A DNA stretch of 27,500 nucleotides from Cristatella mucedo (lineage: Eukaryota; Bryozoa; Phylactolaemata; Cristatellidae): contig WPIO01000025.1 of assembly GCA_009760855.2 (NCBI GenBank), forward strand, positions 3,755,001-3,782,500, read 5' to 3'. Shown here piece by piece: positions 1 through 10,076 of this stretch; position 1 is the first letter of the stretch; the number at the start of each line of letters is the position of its first letter. The notes under the pieces were generated by a model. It was not told the origin of the DNA. It saw only the letters and a program-made list of their open reading frames with translations, and did no database searches. A program made the position numbers and the translations under genes.

Positions 1-2343
1 GCACTCCTCTCGAGGATCAAGCACGCCTCCGGAGGCAGACGACGATCGGAGCTGCACTGCTCGACGGGGGCAGCTCTCAGCTGCTCGCTGCGTCACGAGC
101 CTCCGACCGGAGTGGTTTAACTCGGGCGCCTAGAGCCTGGGCCGCGGTGCTGCGAGGCCAAGCGGAACCCGGGCAGGAGACCCATTAGTTAACTGGGAGC
201 GGAGCAAGGTGGTTTATCTAGCTGCGAGATCTACTCAGGTCAGAATGGAGCTTTGCGCAGACGACGTTGTCATGCTGTGGACCGCCGCATGCGCAGGCGC
301 AAGACTGCCATCCGCCATCTGCTAATGAACCAAGGAATGAGGCAGGCAGGCAGGCAGGTGCAAGAATGCCATCAGCCGAGCGAGAACTCGGTGCACATTA
401 ACACGTGGAATAAACCTAAGAATGGACACGAAGAGTTGGGTCCGAGAGAAAGACGACTTCGCCCGAGTTCATGAGTTCAGGTGGGAGAGGATACAAGTAA
501 GACCGCGTGACAGCGTTCGTCGCTACAGCTCCAGTGACTCATTAGAGAAACTACGGTACGAGACTACGAGAGGCCGAGCCTACAGCAACGAAAGCACTGT
601 GCCGCTTAGGCAGCGAAGTCGTGTCCAGCCTGTTCCGCTTGCTGCTTTTTTAGCCGCTCGTATCTTGCTGTGCTATAGGGGTCCACCGTCGGGAGCGGAA
701 CCGTCGGCAGCGATCGCAGGCTGGCAGAAGGCTCGTCCGGGTGTTCGTGGAGTTCTGGAGTTCGTGGGGCTTAACCAGTTTTATCGGTGCTAACGTTATA
801 TGCCGAAATTCACTACTAAACGGCCCATAGTAAACTGTCGCTTTCGGCGCCCAGTTGTGGCCGCTTGTGTTTTGACTGCACAACAGTGCAGCAGCAGCAC
901 ACAATCTACTGGCAGAGCACGGGAATGGCACATACGTGACAGCGACAGCCTCTTAGCGAACAACTGTAGCGAACCCACGCTCTTACACAACTACAGTCAC
1001 CCAGCCTTCTAACCTGGCAGCATCCAGCCTGGCAATCTCGTTCGCCGCTATACCGCCAGGCCTTCTACTCTACGACAGCGGCCCATCCTCCTACACTGAG
1101 AGCGCCCAGCCTCACACACTGTGCGACCGTAGCCAAGGGTTGTCAACAACCATGCCATCATCTTCGTTCCTCAATGCGATAGTCTGGATGGCGTGGGGGG
1201 CAATCAACGGAGAGAGACGGCTCGCATTGTCAAACCAAGCGATAGGCCACAATGGGATTAGGCTGGGGGGGGCTTCGAAACGTGCAACTTACCGTCTCCG
1301 ACGACGCCACCGAAATCCTTAGCTATCGCAGCTGCTGGCCATCCGGCAGCAGCAGCAGCAGCCGGGACAGTGACAATGTCCGACGACAACGGCTGCGCAA
1401 GCGAGCCTCGAGCGAACTCTGCAAGGCAGCGGCCACGAATCTCGCTCGCTGTCCGGGCGGCCCAAGGGCGGCACAAGGCGCGCGTGCGTGCGGAGTGAGA
1501 ACTCGCAGAGCGAGCAGGCGCGCTTGCCTGTGCATGCAGCCGAGCACGAAGCGAGTACGGTCGCCGGGCGGGGCGGCGGCCGAAGCGGCGAGCGGCCAGC
1601 CAGCCCGCCCGCCAGCAACACCCGCCCAGCAAAAACGCGACGCACATTCGACTCGCCAAAGCACTCACCCAACAAAAACGCGGCGCACATTCGACGCGCC
1701 GCATTGGCGCCGATAATCCTCGAACCGAGCATGGCAAGGCGACTGTGGGGACTGGCTCTCGAGCGGGGCGTTCTACGGCAATAGCCCCTCGCTCGACAAT
1801 AAGCGACCAGAGGGCTCTTTGTTGTTCAAAGCAGCCAGTCGGAGCGGTCGAATAGAAACCCTCGGTGGCCTCCGTTGCCTGGAGCGGCCAAGCGGAGCGA
1901 GGGCACCGGTCGGCTGGGCTTCCCAGTTTCGCTCCTACCGATGCTGAGGTGACCCGGGGGGGGGGGCCTCGACCTGGAGTCCCTCGCCAGACTCGCACAG
2001 CTACAGCGAATCCCGCACGCGCGGCGTCGGCATCGGCGCCCCGTCAACGGGGCTCTCGGCAGTAGGCTATCGACGTAGACGATAGTAACCCACCCCGTGT
2101 ACAAACACATGCGAACGTCGGCATTTTGACAGTGGAGAGAAGAAAAGGGAAAGCGAAAGCGAAACGTCAGCAGCGTGCCGAAAGAGCCACAGAGAGGCAG
2201 AGAGAAAGTGGGTGGAGTGACAGAAGATTCGCCGCACTCCTGTGATAGCCTGTGTCAGAGAAGTGTAGCGATGTTATGCATCGTGGCCGCGTGGGAATGT
2301 GTCTCTGGATGTCCTGACAGCAGTTTTAATCCCGTCTTATTAC
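1..2343. other. GC-rich unique region, no gene recognised
   Basis: Short overlapping open frames exist on both strands, but none has a recognisable domain, and their composition fits chance openness of GC-rich DNA. Small structures seen are a perfect 12-bp palindrome at 25-36, four GGCA units at 341-358, short G runs near 1264 and 1956, and a pair of 33-bp direct repeats at 1625-1700. The region could be a promoter or first-exon CpG-rich block, but no splice sites or start can be defended. Confidence 0.5.
1625..1700. repeat. Two imperfect 33-bp direct repeats, period 43 bp
   Basis: Copies lie at 1625-1657 and 1668-1700 and differ at only a few positions. Each holds the core AAAAACGCG followed by CGCACATTCGAC, with about 10 bp between copies. 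Nothing else in the window matches them. Confidence 0.8.
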
Positions 2344-2521
2344 TGGGCCATGGTACCCCAGGATGTAAGGTGCTCGCTCTCCATGACTGAGGGTCTTGGG
2401 TTTGAATCTTACGTTGGGGATCTCTTACTGCCCAAAGCAAGAGGCGATGACGGCCGTTAAGCCTCTTTCGCTGCTACACAAATGAGGCTGTTAAATCAGC
2501 TAACGTTATTTAGTATTATAA
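2344..2521 (+). mobile_element. tRNA-derived SINE (decayed)
   Basis: The head folds like a tRNA. There is a short D-type stem (GTAC near 2353 with GTGC near 2370), a 5-bp anticodon-type stem CTCTC/GAGGG around a 7-nt loop CATGACT (about 2377-2393), and a box-B-like sequence GGTTTGAATCT at 2399-2409 (consensus GGTTCRAATCC). No acceptor stem closes the fold, so it is not a working tRNA gene. The body after it holds a small hairpin AGCCTC/GAGGCT (about 2460-2488) and ends in AT-rich sequence near 2521. This layout is typical of SINEs transcribed by RNA polymerase III and moved by a LINE. The tail does not match the L2 hairpin found elsewhere in the window, so its partner LINE is unknown. Confidence 0.5.
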
Positions 2522-3235
2522 TTTCTTATTGCAAGCACCGATCTGGCAGTTCGGGACGGCCCGATCGTAGCTAGTGTCTTCAGATCGGCAAAAATGACAA
2601 TTCAAGTCATTAAGATTTTGCACGACGCTCATGCGTCCACTTTAGTGCGTCGATTGCAAACAATGCGCTGACTATAAGGAGTGCCAAGTCCCGACTGCGC
2701 AGCTACGACGACATGGCACACGTGGCCAGAAAAGATGGCCACGGACGTTAAATCACCCATTGAGTTCTGAGCGGAGGAGGCTTTTTCACGAGTTCATGCC
2801 AAGAATAAGAGTTGCTTTGCTAAAGCAAATATATACATTTCGGCTAAGAATCGCCACGAAGCACAACTTGTGTCCGTGTGCCATTTCTATATTTATTATT
2901 TCATAGATACATAGAAAATAACCATTATTTCTTAACAAGCTTTGCTTTTGTGACAAGTATATACAATTCATTTGAAATTGACTAATTTTTGGTGAGGACA
3001 TTCGCATTGTGTGGTTCAAATTTAGTTAAAAGAAACAGAAAATGAATAAAAATTGGATGCATTTTCTCTGAAATCAGATACAAATGAGTACTCAGGAGGT
3101 TTCAGAAATGAGTAGGCTATCTTGATTTTAAGATGACTACATATCTGTTACCAAAGAAGTCACCAAACATAGTTTGTTAATTCAAAATTTCCCAGCTATC
3201 AAACTAAGCGTCAGTAGCGCTCTCGGCATTGGGCT
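2522..3235. other. AT-rich spacer, nothing recognised
   Basis: Short frames only. I see no repeat, RNA gene or coding similarity here. Confidence 0.5.
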
Positions 3236-3490
3236 TGGTAAGACCGAGGTACGACCGATGTATGACCGAGGTAAGACCGATGTAAGACCGAGGTGAGACT
3301 GATGTAAGATCGAGGTAAGACCGAGGTAAGAGAGACAGAGGTGAGACCGAGGTAAGATCCATGTGAGACTGATATAAGAGCATGGTAAGAGCGAGGTAAG
3401 AAAAACCGATGTGAGACCAAGGTGAGACTGATATAAGGTCGAGGTGAGACCATGGTAAGACCGAGGTGAGACCAATGTGAGACCGAGGTC
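3236..3490. repeat. Degenerate minisatellite, unit about 10-11 bp
   Basis: Variants of the unit GTAAGACCGAG are repeated about 25 times, with frequent swaps to GTGAGACTGAT and GTAAGATCGAG. Read on the minus strand it gives a run of LTSVLPRSY-type peptide units. That low-complexity frame is a by-product of the repeat and not evidence of a gene. Confidence 0.85.
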
Positions 3491-3788
3491 TCCGATCAGA
3501 TTGCTGACATCTTTCTTCTTAAGGAAGTACGGTTTTATCTCCCCGGCCTCATTTGTGAAATTTGAATCTGGATCTCCAAAAGCCATTCTTCACTTTCTGA
3601 CTTGAAGCTCTCCTGAAGATGGCTAGACGCTCTCCTTAGCAGCGGGAATAGGTAGCAGATGGCAGTGTGGTACTGGGGCATTAAATGAAGGAATGTGTCG
3701 ATACGTGATGGGAGGTGCCGGCGTCACTTAGATATATGGAAGGGTCCGCTGTGAAGAAGTAGCAGTTGCATGAGTAATCAGTCAGTTC
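3491..3788. other. Short unique segment, minus strand open
   Basis: The minus frame beginning with an ATG near 3586 (MAFGDPDSNF) stays open through this segment and then runs into the minisatellite. I do not recognise the peptide. It may be a chance frame or an exon remnant. Confidence 0.3.
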
Positions 3789-3922
3789 TTTGTTGCTTAT
3801 TGAGCATGCTACCACTAACCAACCATTCGATCGTGCTTCCTTTGCAGCAAATGCAAAGTGACTAGAAACAGATTGAATTCTCCGAGGGCGCTTTGTCAAG
3901 TGTGTTATTATTTTTATTATTT
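3789..3922 (+). mobile_element. L2 LINE 3' end fragment, eroded
   Basis: This stretch aligns with the 3' end of the plus-strand L2 copy at 16910-17035. Both share the lead-in around GAGCATGCTA, the block CTTCCTTTGCAGCAAAT and the terminal hairpin region. The left hairpin arm has decayed (AAAGTGAC instead of AAAGCGCC) while the right arm GGCGCTTT is kept, followed by an ATT-rich tail. Only the last 130 bp or so of the element is present, so it carries no coding sequence. Confidence 0.85.
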
Positions 3923-4674
3923 CTGCCAAATTCTTACGATAGCAAAATACATGGCTCAATTATCTCTCATGTAAAAGCCTGTAGAAACAACACAATTTTA
4001 TAAATTGAATAATAATGATCTTTCATATTTTACAGACTTTTTTCCAGAGAATTCCATCTAGTGAGCAGCACTTGTTCACCGTATCTTCAAGAGCTCCCTC
4101 TCTTGCAGTGTTTACATGCGAAATGACGTACTCTCCGGAAATGACTTGCTGTCTGGGCTTATCTTGCTCCCCCCCCCCCCCGGCAAGCATGCCGATGAAG
4201 GCTTTGTACTTAGGTCTCGCACATCTTAACTGACTCTTTCATGGAGTAATTATTTGCTATTATCTCGGTAAATTGTCCACACATGTATTAAAATGCATCT
4301 GCTGGATTCGGGAAACGTATTGGTACCATATCAATAAGATGTAGCTATTCCCAATTTCCTTACTCTGAAATATAATAAGCAAAAGTGTGAGTGTAAGGTA
4401 TCTGAACTTTTGTACTTCTATGGATATTACTCTATAGTATTACGTCCGCATAACGTCACTAATTCGGTTAGTGGCAGCGCGTATGCTGAGCTTGTGAACC
4501 TAACGTTGGCACCGTGCTTAACAGCAAAGCTGGAGATATTATTACTCTGACCACAAAAGCAAAGTGTTTGTGGAACACTAACTGTCTTCTATTTATTTTA
4601 GGTATTGGGGATTAGAACATTACAACTTTTGACCACAACCGGAGAATCGAAAGCCAGCTATTACCCAGTTATTA
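3923..4674. other. Unique sequence, nothing recognised
   Basis: One short plus frame (4015-4233) has no recognisable features. A 13-base C run lies at 4169-4181. Confidence 0.5.
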
Positions 4675-4725
4675 GATATATATATATATCGTATTATATA
4701 TATATATATATATATATGATATGAT

Positions 4726-4780
<55 letters not shown>
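4675..4780. repeat. Compound (TA)n-(CA)n-(TA)n microsatellite
   Basis: Two TA tracts flank a short CA tract near 4725-4740. The minus-strand frame of alternating I and Y residues across it is a repeat artefact. Confidence 0.95.
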
Positions 4781-5025
4781 ATTCCCCCAGTGAGAATAAG
4801 CTGCTTAGGGTCAATACTCTGGATAGCACAGACTATGAACTAACATGAGGCTACCGAACGTACTCGGGAAGAGGCTAATGGAAGTATAGTGAAACGTCGG
4901 CATACTACATCAGCCAGAATATGGCAGCCATAGAGATTGTTAGCGTTCCTGAATTTATAACCTGTAGGCACCGGATATTCCGTAAGCTGTAGTGCCTAGA
5001 GATAATGGCCAGATCTGATAAGTTT

Positions 5026-5093
5026 GTAGAAAGATATTAACTTCTCTGAGGGTCATTATTACTATTATTGTTATCATTGTTACTATTATTATA
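5026..5093 (+). mobile_element. L2 LINE 3' tail remnant
   Basis: The sequence GTAGAAAGATATTAACTTCTC followed by TGAGGGTC and an interrupted ATT-rich run matches the inner hairpin and tail of the L2 copies (AGAAAGAGATTAAGTTCTC then TGAGGGCGC and (ATT)n at 17531-17597). Only about 70 bp remain, and the outer hairpin arm on the left is gone. Confidence 0.7.
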
Positions 5094-5233
5094 TCAGGGT
5101 ACGAGATCCCTTGATTGCGTCGTGCACTACTAGCGTCTCATACCTGCCTCTACTTTTGGTCATTTATTTGATTATTTGATGATCATTGTGGCCAAGGGCT
5201 GCAGTTCTGGAGCCGCCTTCGCTCCAAAAGCTT

Positions 5234-5415
5234 TTAAAGCTTTCGCTTTGCGAGCCAGTGGTCAAAAAATGCCTGGATAGAAAGCCTCTTTTTCAGACCT
5301 GCTGGGCTTTTAGGGGGGATGGGCTGGAGAGTGGCTGCAGAGGATTCTGGGGCTGCGGGCCTTGGACGGGCAGCTTTGTCTTTCTCCGTAGGTGACGGCC
5401 GCTTATTCTTTTTAG
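5234..5415 (-). CDS. Possible terminal exon, proline/lysine-rich with PIP-like motif
   Basis: Read on the minus strand from an acceptor-like site near 5416 (pyrimidine run then AAAAAG), this frame encodes about 60 residues, basic and proline-rich, ending at a TAA at 5234-5236. The C-terminal end reads KKRLSIQAFFDHW then LAKRKL. RLSIQAFF has the spacing of a degenerate PCNA-interacting (PIP) box: hydrophobic at position 4 and aromatics at 7 and 8, but R instead of Q at position 1. Basic residues follow just before the stop, as in the p21/Cip C-terminus. Two SP sites followed by lysines are also present (SPTEK, SPAGLKK). The frame is open further upstream, but only through the GA repeat. No domain, partner exon or transcript supports it, so it may be chance. 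Confidence 0.17.
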
Positions 5416-5502
5416 AAGGGAAAAGGCAGGCTCGCGCAGAGCCTCGTGCTTTTGGTGCGTGCACTCTCAGGCTCGGCTGCTTCTGAATGGGCCACGTTTT
5501 AT

Positions 5503-5524
5503 GAGAGAGAGAGAGAGAGAAGAG

Positions 5525-5593
<69 letters not shown>
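5503..5593. repeat. (GA)n microsatellite
   Basis: This is a nearly pure GA tract of about 90 bp with a few interruptions near 5520-5537. It produces long SLSLSL frames on the minus strand and ERERER frames on the plus strand, which are not genes. Confidence 0.97.
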
Positions 5594-5595
<2 letters not shown>

Positions 5596-5719
5596 TCTGT
5601 AGAGCTGATGAAGCAGCGAATCTTTCGTACCGGCTCCAAGGAGACCCGCTGAGCGGCAGCGCGACGTCTCTGCGCCCGCTCGCGCGCAGCCGCACGCTCT
5701 CCGAATGGAGCTACGATTT

Positions 5720-5911
5720 CTATCCAGAGAGGCGAATTGACCGAGGCCAGCGGGCGGAGCGCCATGGTCCGCCGAACGCAAAACTAGCAGCAACTTCTAT
5801 GAAGGAGGAGCCAAAGAGTCTCTTTCCGGGGGACGATTCGAAAGAGGCCTCGAGCTCGCGGCGCACCGCTTCCGGGTCCGGGTTGTCGGCGCCGAAGTCC
5901 TGGCTACCCAT
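5720..5911 (-). CDS. Possible first coding exon with cyclin-binding-like motif
   Basis: An ATG at 5911-5909 on the minus strand sits in a favourable context (GGCATGG) with an in-frame stop upstream. The frame gives about 63 residues, and the first 40 codons have strongly G/C-ending third positions. It begins MGSQDFGADN, continues through an acidic RRELEASFE segment, and holds SSPGKRLFG near residues 26-34. SPGK fits a CDK phosphorylation site, and KRLFG fits an RxL-type cyclin-docking motif. No strong splice donor follows, and no known domain is present. The high GC3 may reflect the GC-rich surroundings. It lies upstream on the same strand as the possible PIP-like exon, with the GA tract between them. 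Overall this is a weak candidate. Confidence 0.17.
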   Translation of the reverse strand: MGSQDFGADNPDPEAVRRELEASFESSPGKRLFGSSFIEVAASFAFGGPWRSARWPRSIRLSG

Positions 5912-6933
5912 GCCCGCCCTCGGGTTCACGCCGTCGCGTGGTCACTGTTGTGCGCTCGCGCTTGAAACAAAGGCCGTCGCTAGGAGTTCCTTGCACAGAG
6001 AGCAAACAGCGGGCACCGATAGGCAAACATGCTGGGCGAGCAGCGCGCGGAGACGCCTGCTCATGGCGCACCGCGCGCGCGCGCGACCGGGAAGTGCTGC
6101 CTCCCCCCTCCTCTCGTCCTACGGGCTGTTACAAGAGTGGTGCTCGGCGTCCGCGTTCGGCCAGACCGAGGCCGCCGCAAACACAGCGCTCGCAGCGGTG
6201 CTCGTCTCGGCCGCCGCCGCGCGCGACGAATGCTGTGCAACGCCTGAACCTGTCAACGAGTGCTGCTAACAAGTCCATATCAATAATGCATTTAAGTCAA
6301 TGTGGCAGCAATGGCGGGTTACGTGCATTCAACAGCAATCATGACTTACACAAACGGCTCTGCAGTGTAGAGCTAAAATCAGCCGATATGCCTAGGAGCC
6401 AACACCAAAAACACAAGTGACGGCCTATCTTACGGCGAATGCTTTCGTGAGGCCTCGACCGTACATTATCGCATCTCCAGTTCCTTGCCGTTACGATTCG
6501 GGAACGGTGAACAATTAAGGATTCGCAGTCATAAATTGGATGACTCAGCTCGCCACCGTTTCACTGTCTCTTCCTCCCCTTTCCCGTTGTCGGGGTAAGC
6601 GAAACTGCTCAGTGCACTTTCGATTCGAGTTAGAAGCGTGCCGACGCGGTCACATAGCAAGTCACATTTGCTCACTCTCTCCTTAGCTTGCCGTTCGCTC
6701 AGCACTCTCTCCCTCCGCACTCGAACTCCGGGCTCGGGATCTCTCTCTAAATAATTATGTCCTGACTCCTTCCTCTCCTCGCCTACATGGTCGCTTCACC
6801 AGTCTCTCTCTCCCACATGCGTGCACGCACAATATTACGTATTTATATGCCTTAGCGTAAAAATATATGGCGCTAGCTTTAGCGATCTCACCACACATTC
6901 ACACAGGCGCGCACATGCATGCGGCTGAGCGAA
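5912..6933. other. GC-rich then pyrimidine-rich unique region
   Basis: Open frames on the plus strand (about 156 and 160 codons from 5799 and 5938) overlap each other in different frames and are rich in A, R and S, as expected from GC-rich noncoding DNA. No domain is visible. The part from 6500 to 6830 is rich in CTCTCT-type words. Confidence 0.4.
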
Positions 6934-6998
6934 TACACGCGCGTGCACGCGCGCGCACAAACATACACACACACACACACACACTCACTCACTCACTT
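6934..6998. repeat. Alternating purine-pyrimidine tract and (CA)n
   Basis: A GC/AC alternating stretch (about 6934-6957) runs into (CA)n and then (CTCA)n up to 6998. Such alternation is favourable for left-handed DNA, which is an inference from composition only. Confidence 0.85.
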
Positions 6999-8514
6999 AA
7001 TCGTACTAAGTTAGGATCTTCGCCTGCCAAGCAGTTCGTTAAAAATTACCGCCATTCAGAGCAATCCACTCAAATTAGGCTAAAAATTAACCACATATCG
7101 ATTTTTCCGAGCTGAAAGTTTGACTGAATATTGTAGTAAATCTTCGGTTTTATGTATCCACCAAATCTCATATCGTCGTGCGCACGCGTACTCATGCAAA
7201 TTAGCAAAATTTTGCGATTTCACTTTAAATATAGCGTACCGTTGTACTCCAAAATTATTGGAGCTTTGCGAAGCTGACTTTTAGTGGATTTGAGGCAACC
7301 TAAAGTATTTTGCGGTACAGTCCTCCGTCTCCATCGCATAGTTGAAATTGAACATTGAACTGTTCACTGAATTGTGAAACAGTGATAGGCAGAAATTTGA
7401 TCACCGTGTTACTTAGTTACATATTAAAACGCTACAATGATTGTATTTTGTGGAAAAGGTAAACTAAAGCAAGTCTGAGTGCGACAGTAATTCCTAGCTT
7501 TGCGCTAAGTCAGCTAAACAGTTAGATGTATAGGAATGTACATGAATGTATACGTAGTTAAATACGCTGTACGTCCGTGAACAAAAGTCGCTAGCGTCGC
7601 TCTTAAGTTGGTTGTTCCCTTTGTGCTATTCATACTACTTCAATGTGTTATTCATACTAATTCAATGGTGCGGCTATGCTGATTTTCATATAATATATTC
7701 AGAAATATAAATATTCATACAGCGGAAATATATAAAAAAATAAAATATAAAATATATTGAAATATCAATAAAATGTGTAAATATAGTTGATATGACTTTT
7801 CAAGCTTCGCTAGTCGCTACAACTTGCAGTCACAGGTGGAAGTTGAGCATCGCATTATCCGTTGAATTATGAAATGATGAACACGCTTTCGATCAGATTG
7901 TCCTCTATTTACTTATGTAAATACTGGGCTGTAGATATTACCTCTCAGTGGAGTGGTTAAAATTAAGAGCCTGGCTGGGACCAATCAGTCAAAGTGCCGG
8001 GTGGTGGAGGGTTCGGTGAGTCACTGTGGCTGAGCAGTTTCGCGTGCATGGTCTTAATTTTTCGAAATGAATCTACTCACAATTTCTCGCGGGTACACGC
8101 TGATGGCTTGGTAAAGACAAGTCTAAGTCATTAACATAGAATTTAATAGCGGCAGAGAGGCACGAGTGTACAGCCCCAGCCATAGCACGCAACTCACTTC
8201 GAAGCCCGAAGTCACACTGACTCGTTCGACGATCAAAGAATAACAGGCTGACCATTTCAATTGAAATGGGTTATCACTATAAACTATGACATAATTATGA
8301 CATGTATATGGCATATTATTCCATATTATGCATGAATAAAGATGATGACATATTTGGTTCGTACCTGCTGTCCTTCAGAAACCACTAACAACACTATCTA
8401 TAAACTGCTGTCATGCAAATCTAATCGCTTTAGCGTGCACACATTTAAATACAGATGATGACGACGACACAGACAGAAATGCTACCGGAAAACGGTAACG
8501 AATAGGCTGCTGGC
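6999..8514. other. AT-rich unique region, nothing recognised
   Basis: Very AT-rich around 7686-7790. A 22-bp unit is tandemly doubled at 7622-7643 and 7644-7665 (TGTGCTATTCATACTACTTC with two changes in the second copy). No coding or RNA features are seen. Confidence 0.5.
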
Positions 8515-8893
8515 TACTGGACATCCAGGATTGAATATCGGCAAGGCAAGCATTCAGTTTCTCAGTTGCCGCAGCAGATTCCGACGGTTTGAATGACAAA
8601 TACAACTGAGTATAGTCAGCATAGAAGTGATATCCTATTCCATGTGCCTTAATCACTTTTCCCAGAGGTTGTGTATAAAGGAAGATCAGCAAGGGACCGA
8701 GTACAGACCCTTGAGGGACTCCAGAGGTGACCCGTCTGGTGTATGAGACCTGACCCCCCACACGATACGGATGGAATATGATCGCACAAGTACGATTTAA
8801 AACACGCCAATCCCTCGTCAGCCAGACTGATCGTTGTTCTCAATCGTTCAAGTAGGGCATCGTGATCAATTGTGTAGAAGCAGCTACTAGGTT
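8515..8893 (-). pseudogene. L2-like reverse transcriptase fragment, second family
   Basis: Two overlapping minus frames together read as a continuous RT palm piece. The upstream frame has YTIDHDALLERLRTT and LACFKSYL (RT region around the first catalytic Asp and after). After a frameshift near 8765 the other frame gives TSGVPQGSVLGPL, then GYHFYADYTQLYLSF and LADIQSWM. The catalytic YADD box reads YADY, so the second Asp of the pair is lost. The wording (QPLGKVIKAHGIGYHF) differs from the intact element at 10077-13283 (LPLADVIAKHNLGFHF), so this is a different L2-type subfamily. It has no 5' or 3' end and is a dead fragment. Confidence 0.88.
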
Positions 8894-9835
8894 GCAATGT
8901 GTTGCAAACTCATAAGCTTCTGGTTGATGCTGGGCTGAACTGGGGTCTTTTCCTGTTAGCAAATAGTAATAGTGCATGTAAGCGTGGCTTTCCAAGCTGA
9001 GGAATGAAGGCGTGCGCATACGTGTGCCTATTTGTGTGTATCCGCACTTGTGCATGCATACATGTTTGGCACCTGAACTTTTTGTGTGAGTGCATGCTCG
9101 CATGCATAATTGTGCATTTTCTTTAGCCACTTTGCTTGGATTTCCGTGTCAGCCTGTCTGCATGCGTGCCGTTGAATGTTTGAGTGTGAATTTTGGTATG
9201 CATATGCGTGTGTAAGTGAAAAAATGCGAGTGGATATAATGTTTCTACCTACAGGACGACGCAAACTTTCAGTAGCACTGTTATGCATGCGCAAATTGAA
9301 GATTAGAAAGGTTACAAGATGGGTCATAGAGTTAGCATAATGATTCAATTCGGCCTACGGCACTGATTAAAAGAATCGTCAGCACTCGGAAGCTAAAGGT
9401 GCGTACGTTCTGAGCAAAATCCAGGGAATTCGTCGCCAGGAAGAGCATTGTCGACAAATGAGAAGGGGTCGAATTTTCAGGCTGTGAATTCAGATAGCAC
9501 TGTTCCACCATAGATGAGGCGCCGCACCTCCACCAGTCCCTGGTTACTTTCATTCCTACGACGCTGCGATTGATATCTGCAGCAGGAAGGAATGACCCGG
9601 ATAACTAACGATCCTAAGCAAAATTGCGACAGTATCTCGCATTTCGTAATTTCTCAGCCCTCTATCCATTGGTACCCAGCAAGAAGTCAGTCACACTATT
9701 CGCCTCGATCAGCCAAACTCTACCGCGTCTCTTGCTATTGCTAAAGGCTCTTTCTTGCCCGGGTCGCATGTAACCGGTAATCTGCTACGTACGGAATATT
9801 AGCAAGTCGTCAGCAATGGCAGCTGTGTTGGCTGG
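8894..9835. other. Unique sequence, nothing recognised
   Basis: Short frames only, mostly on the minus strand and rich in C, H and T because of TGTGTG/TGCATG-type words at 9000-9250. It forms the left flank of the L2 element. Confidence 0.5.
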
Positions 9836-9871
9836 TCTTATAATAATAATAATAATAATATTGCACTTGAT

Positions 9872-9911
9872 AAAGCGCCCTCAGAGAACTTAATCTCTTT
9901 CTAGGCGCTTT
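9872..9911 (-). other. L2 3'-terminal hairpin
   Basis: Outer arms AAAGCGCC/GGCGCTTT and inner arms AGAGA/TCTCT pair perfectly, next to the (ATT)n tail. The same outer arms recur at 17523-17562 and 16975-17014. In related LINEs such a 3' structure is what the RT recognises; here that role is inferred. Confidence 0.85.
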
Positions 9912-9981
9912 ACATTTGCTGCAAAGTGATACGCAATAGAATAGTAAGTAAAATCATGCTTGAAAAACAAACAAAATGAAT

Positions 9982-10057
9982 AACATGGTTAGGGGTTACA
10001 TGCACTGGGTCAGCATGCAAATGTGGTTAGTGGCAGCATGAACAGTGTCAGCACGCA
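9982..10057 (-). repeat. 38-bp tandem duplication in the L2 3' UTR
   Basis: Two 38-bp units (9982-10019 and 10020-10057 in plus coordinates) are imperfect copies of each other. In the copy at 17377-17452 the two units agree at 30 of 38 positions by my hand count. The duplication is shared by copies, so it predates them. Confidence 0.8.
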
Positions 10058-10076
10058 TAAGCACATCGAGGACGAA

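Noticed and set aside
1258-1998. 246-codon minus frame in GC-rich DNA
   Set aside because: Composition is A/R/S/C-rich, overlapping frames on both strands are also open, and no motif is visible.
5799-6420. 156- and 160-codon plus frames
   Set aside because: They overlap in different frames and show no domains; openness is explained by high GC.
7990-8060. Possible second tRNA-like SINE head (TGGCTGAGCAG near 8028)
   Set aside because: A box-A-like word is present but no box B at the right spacing and no stems were found.
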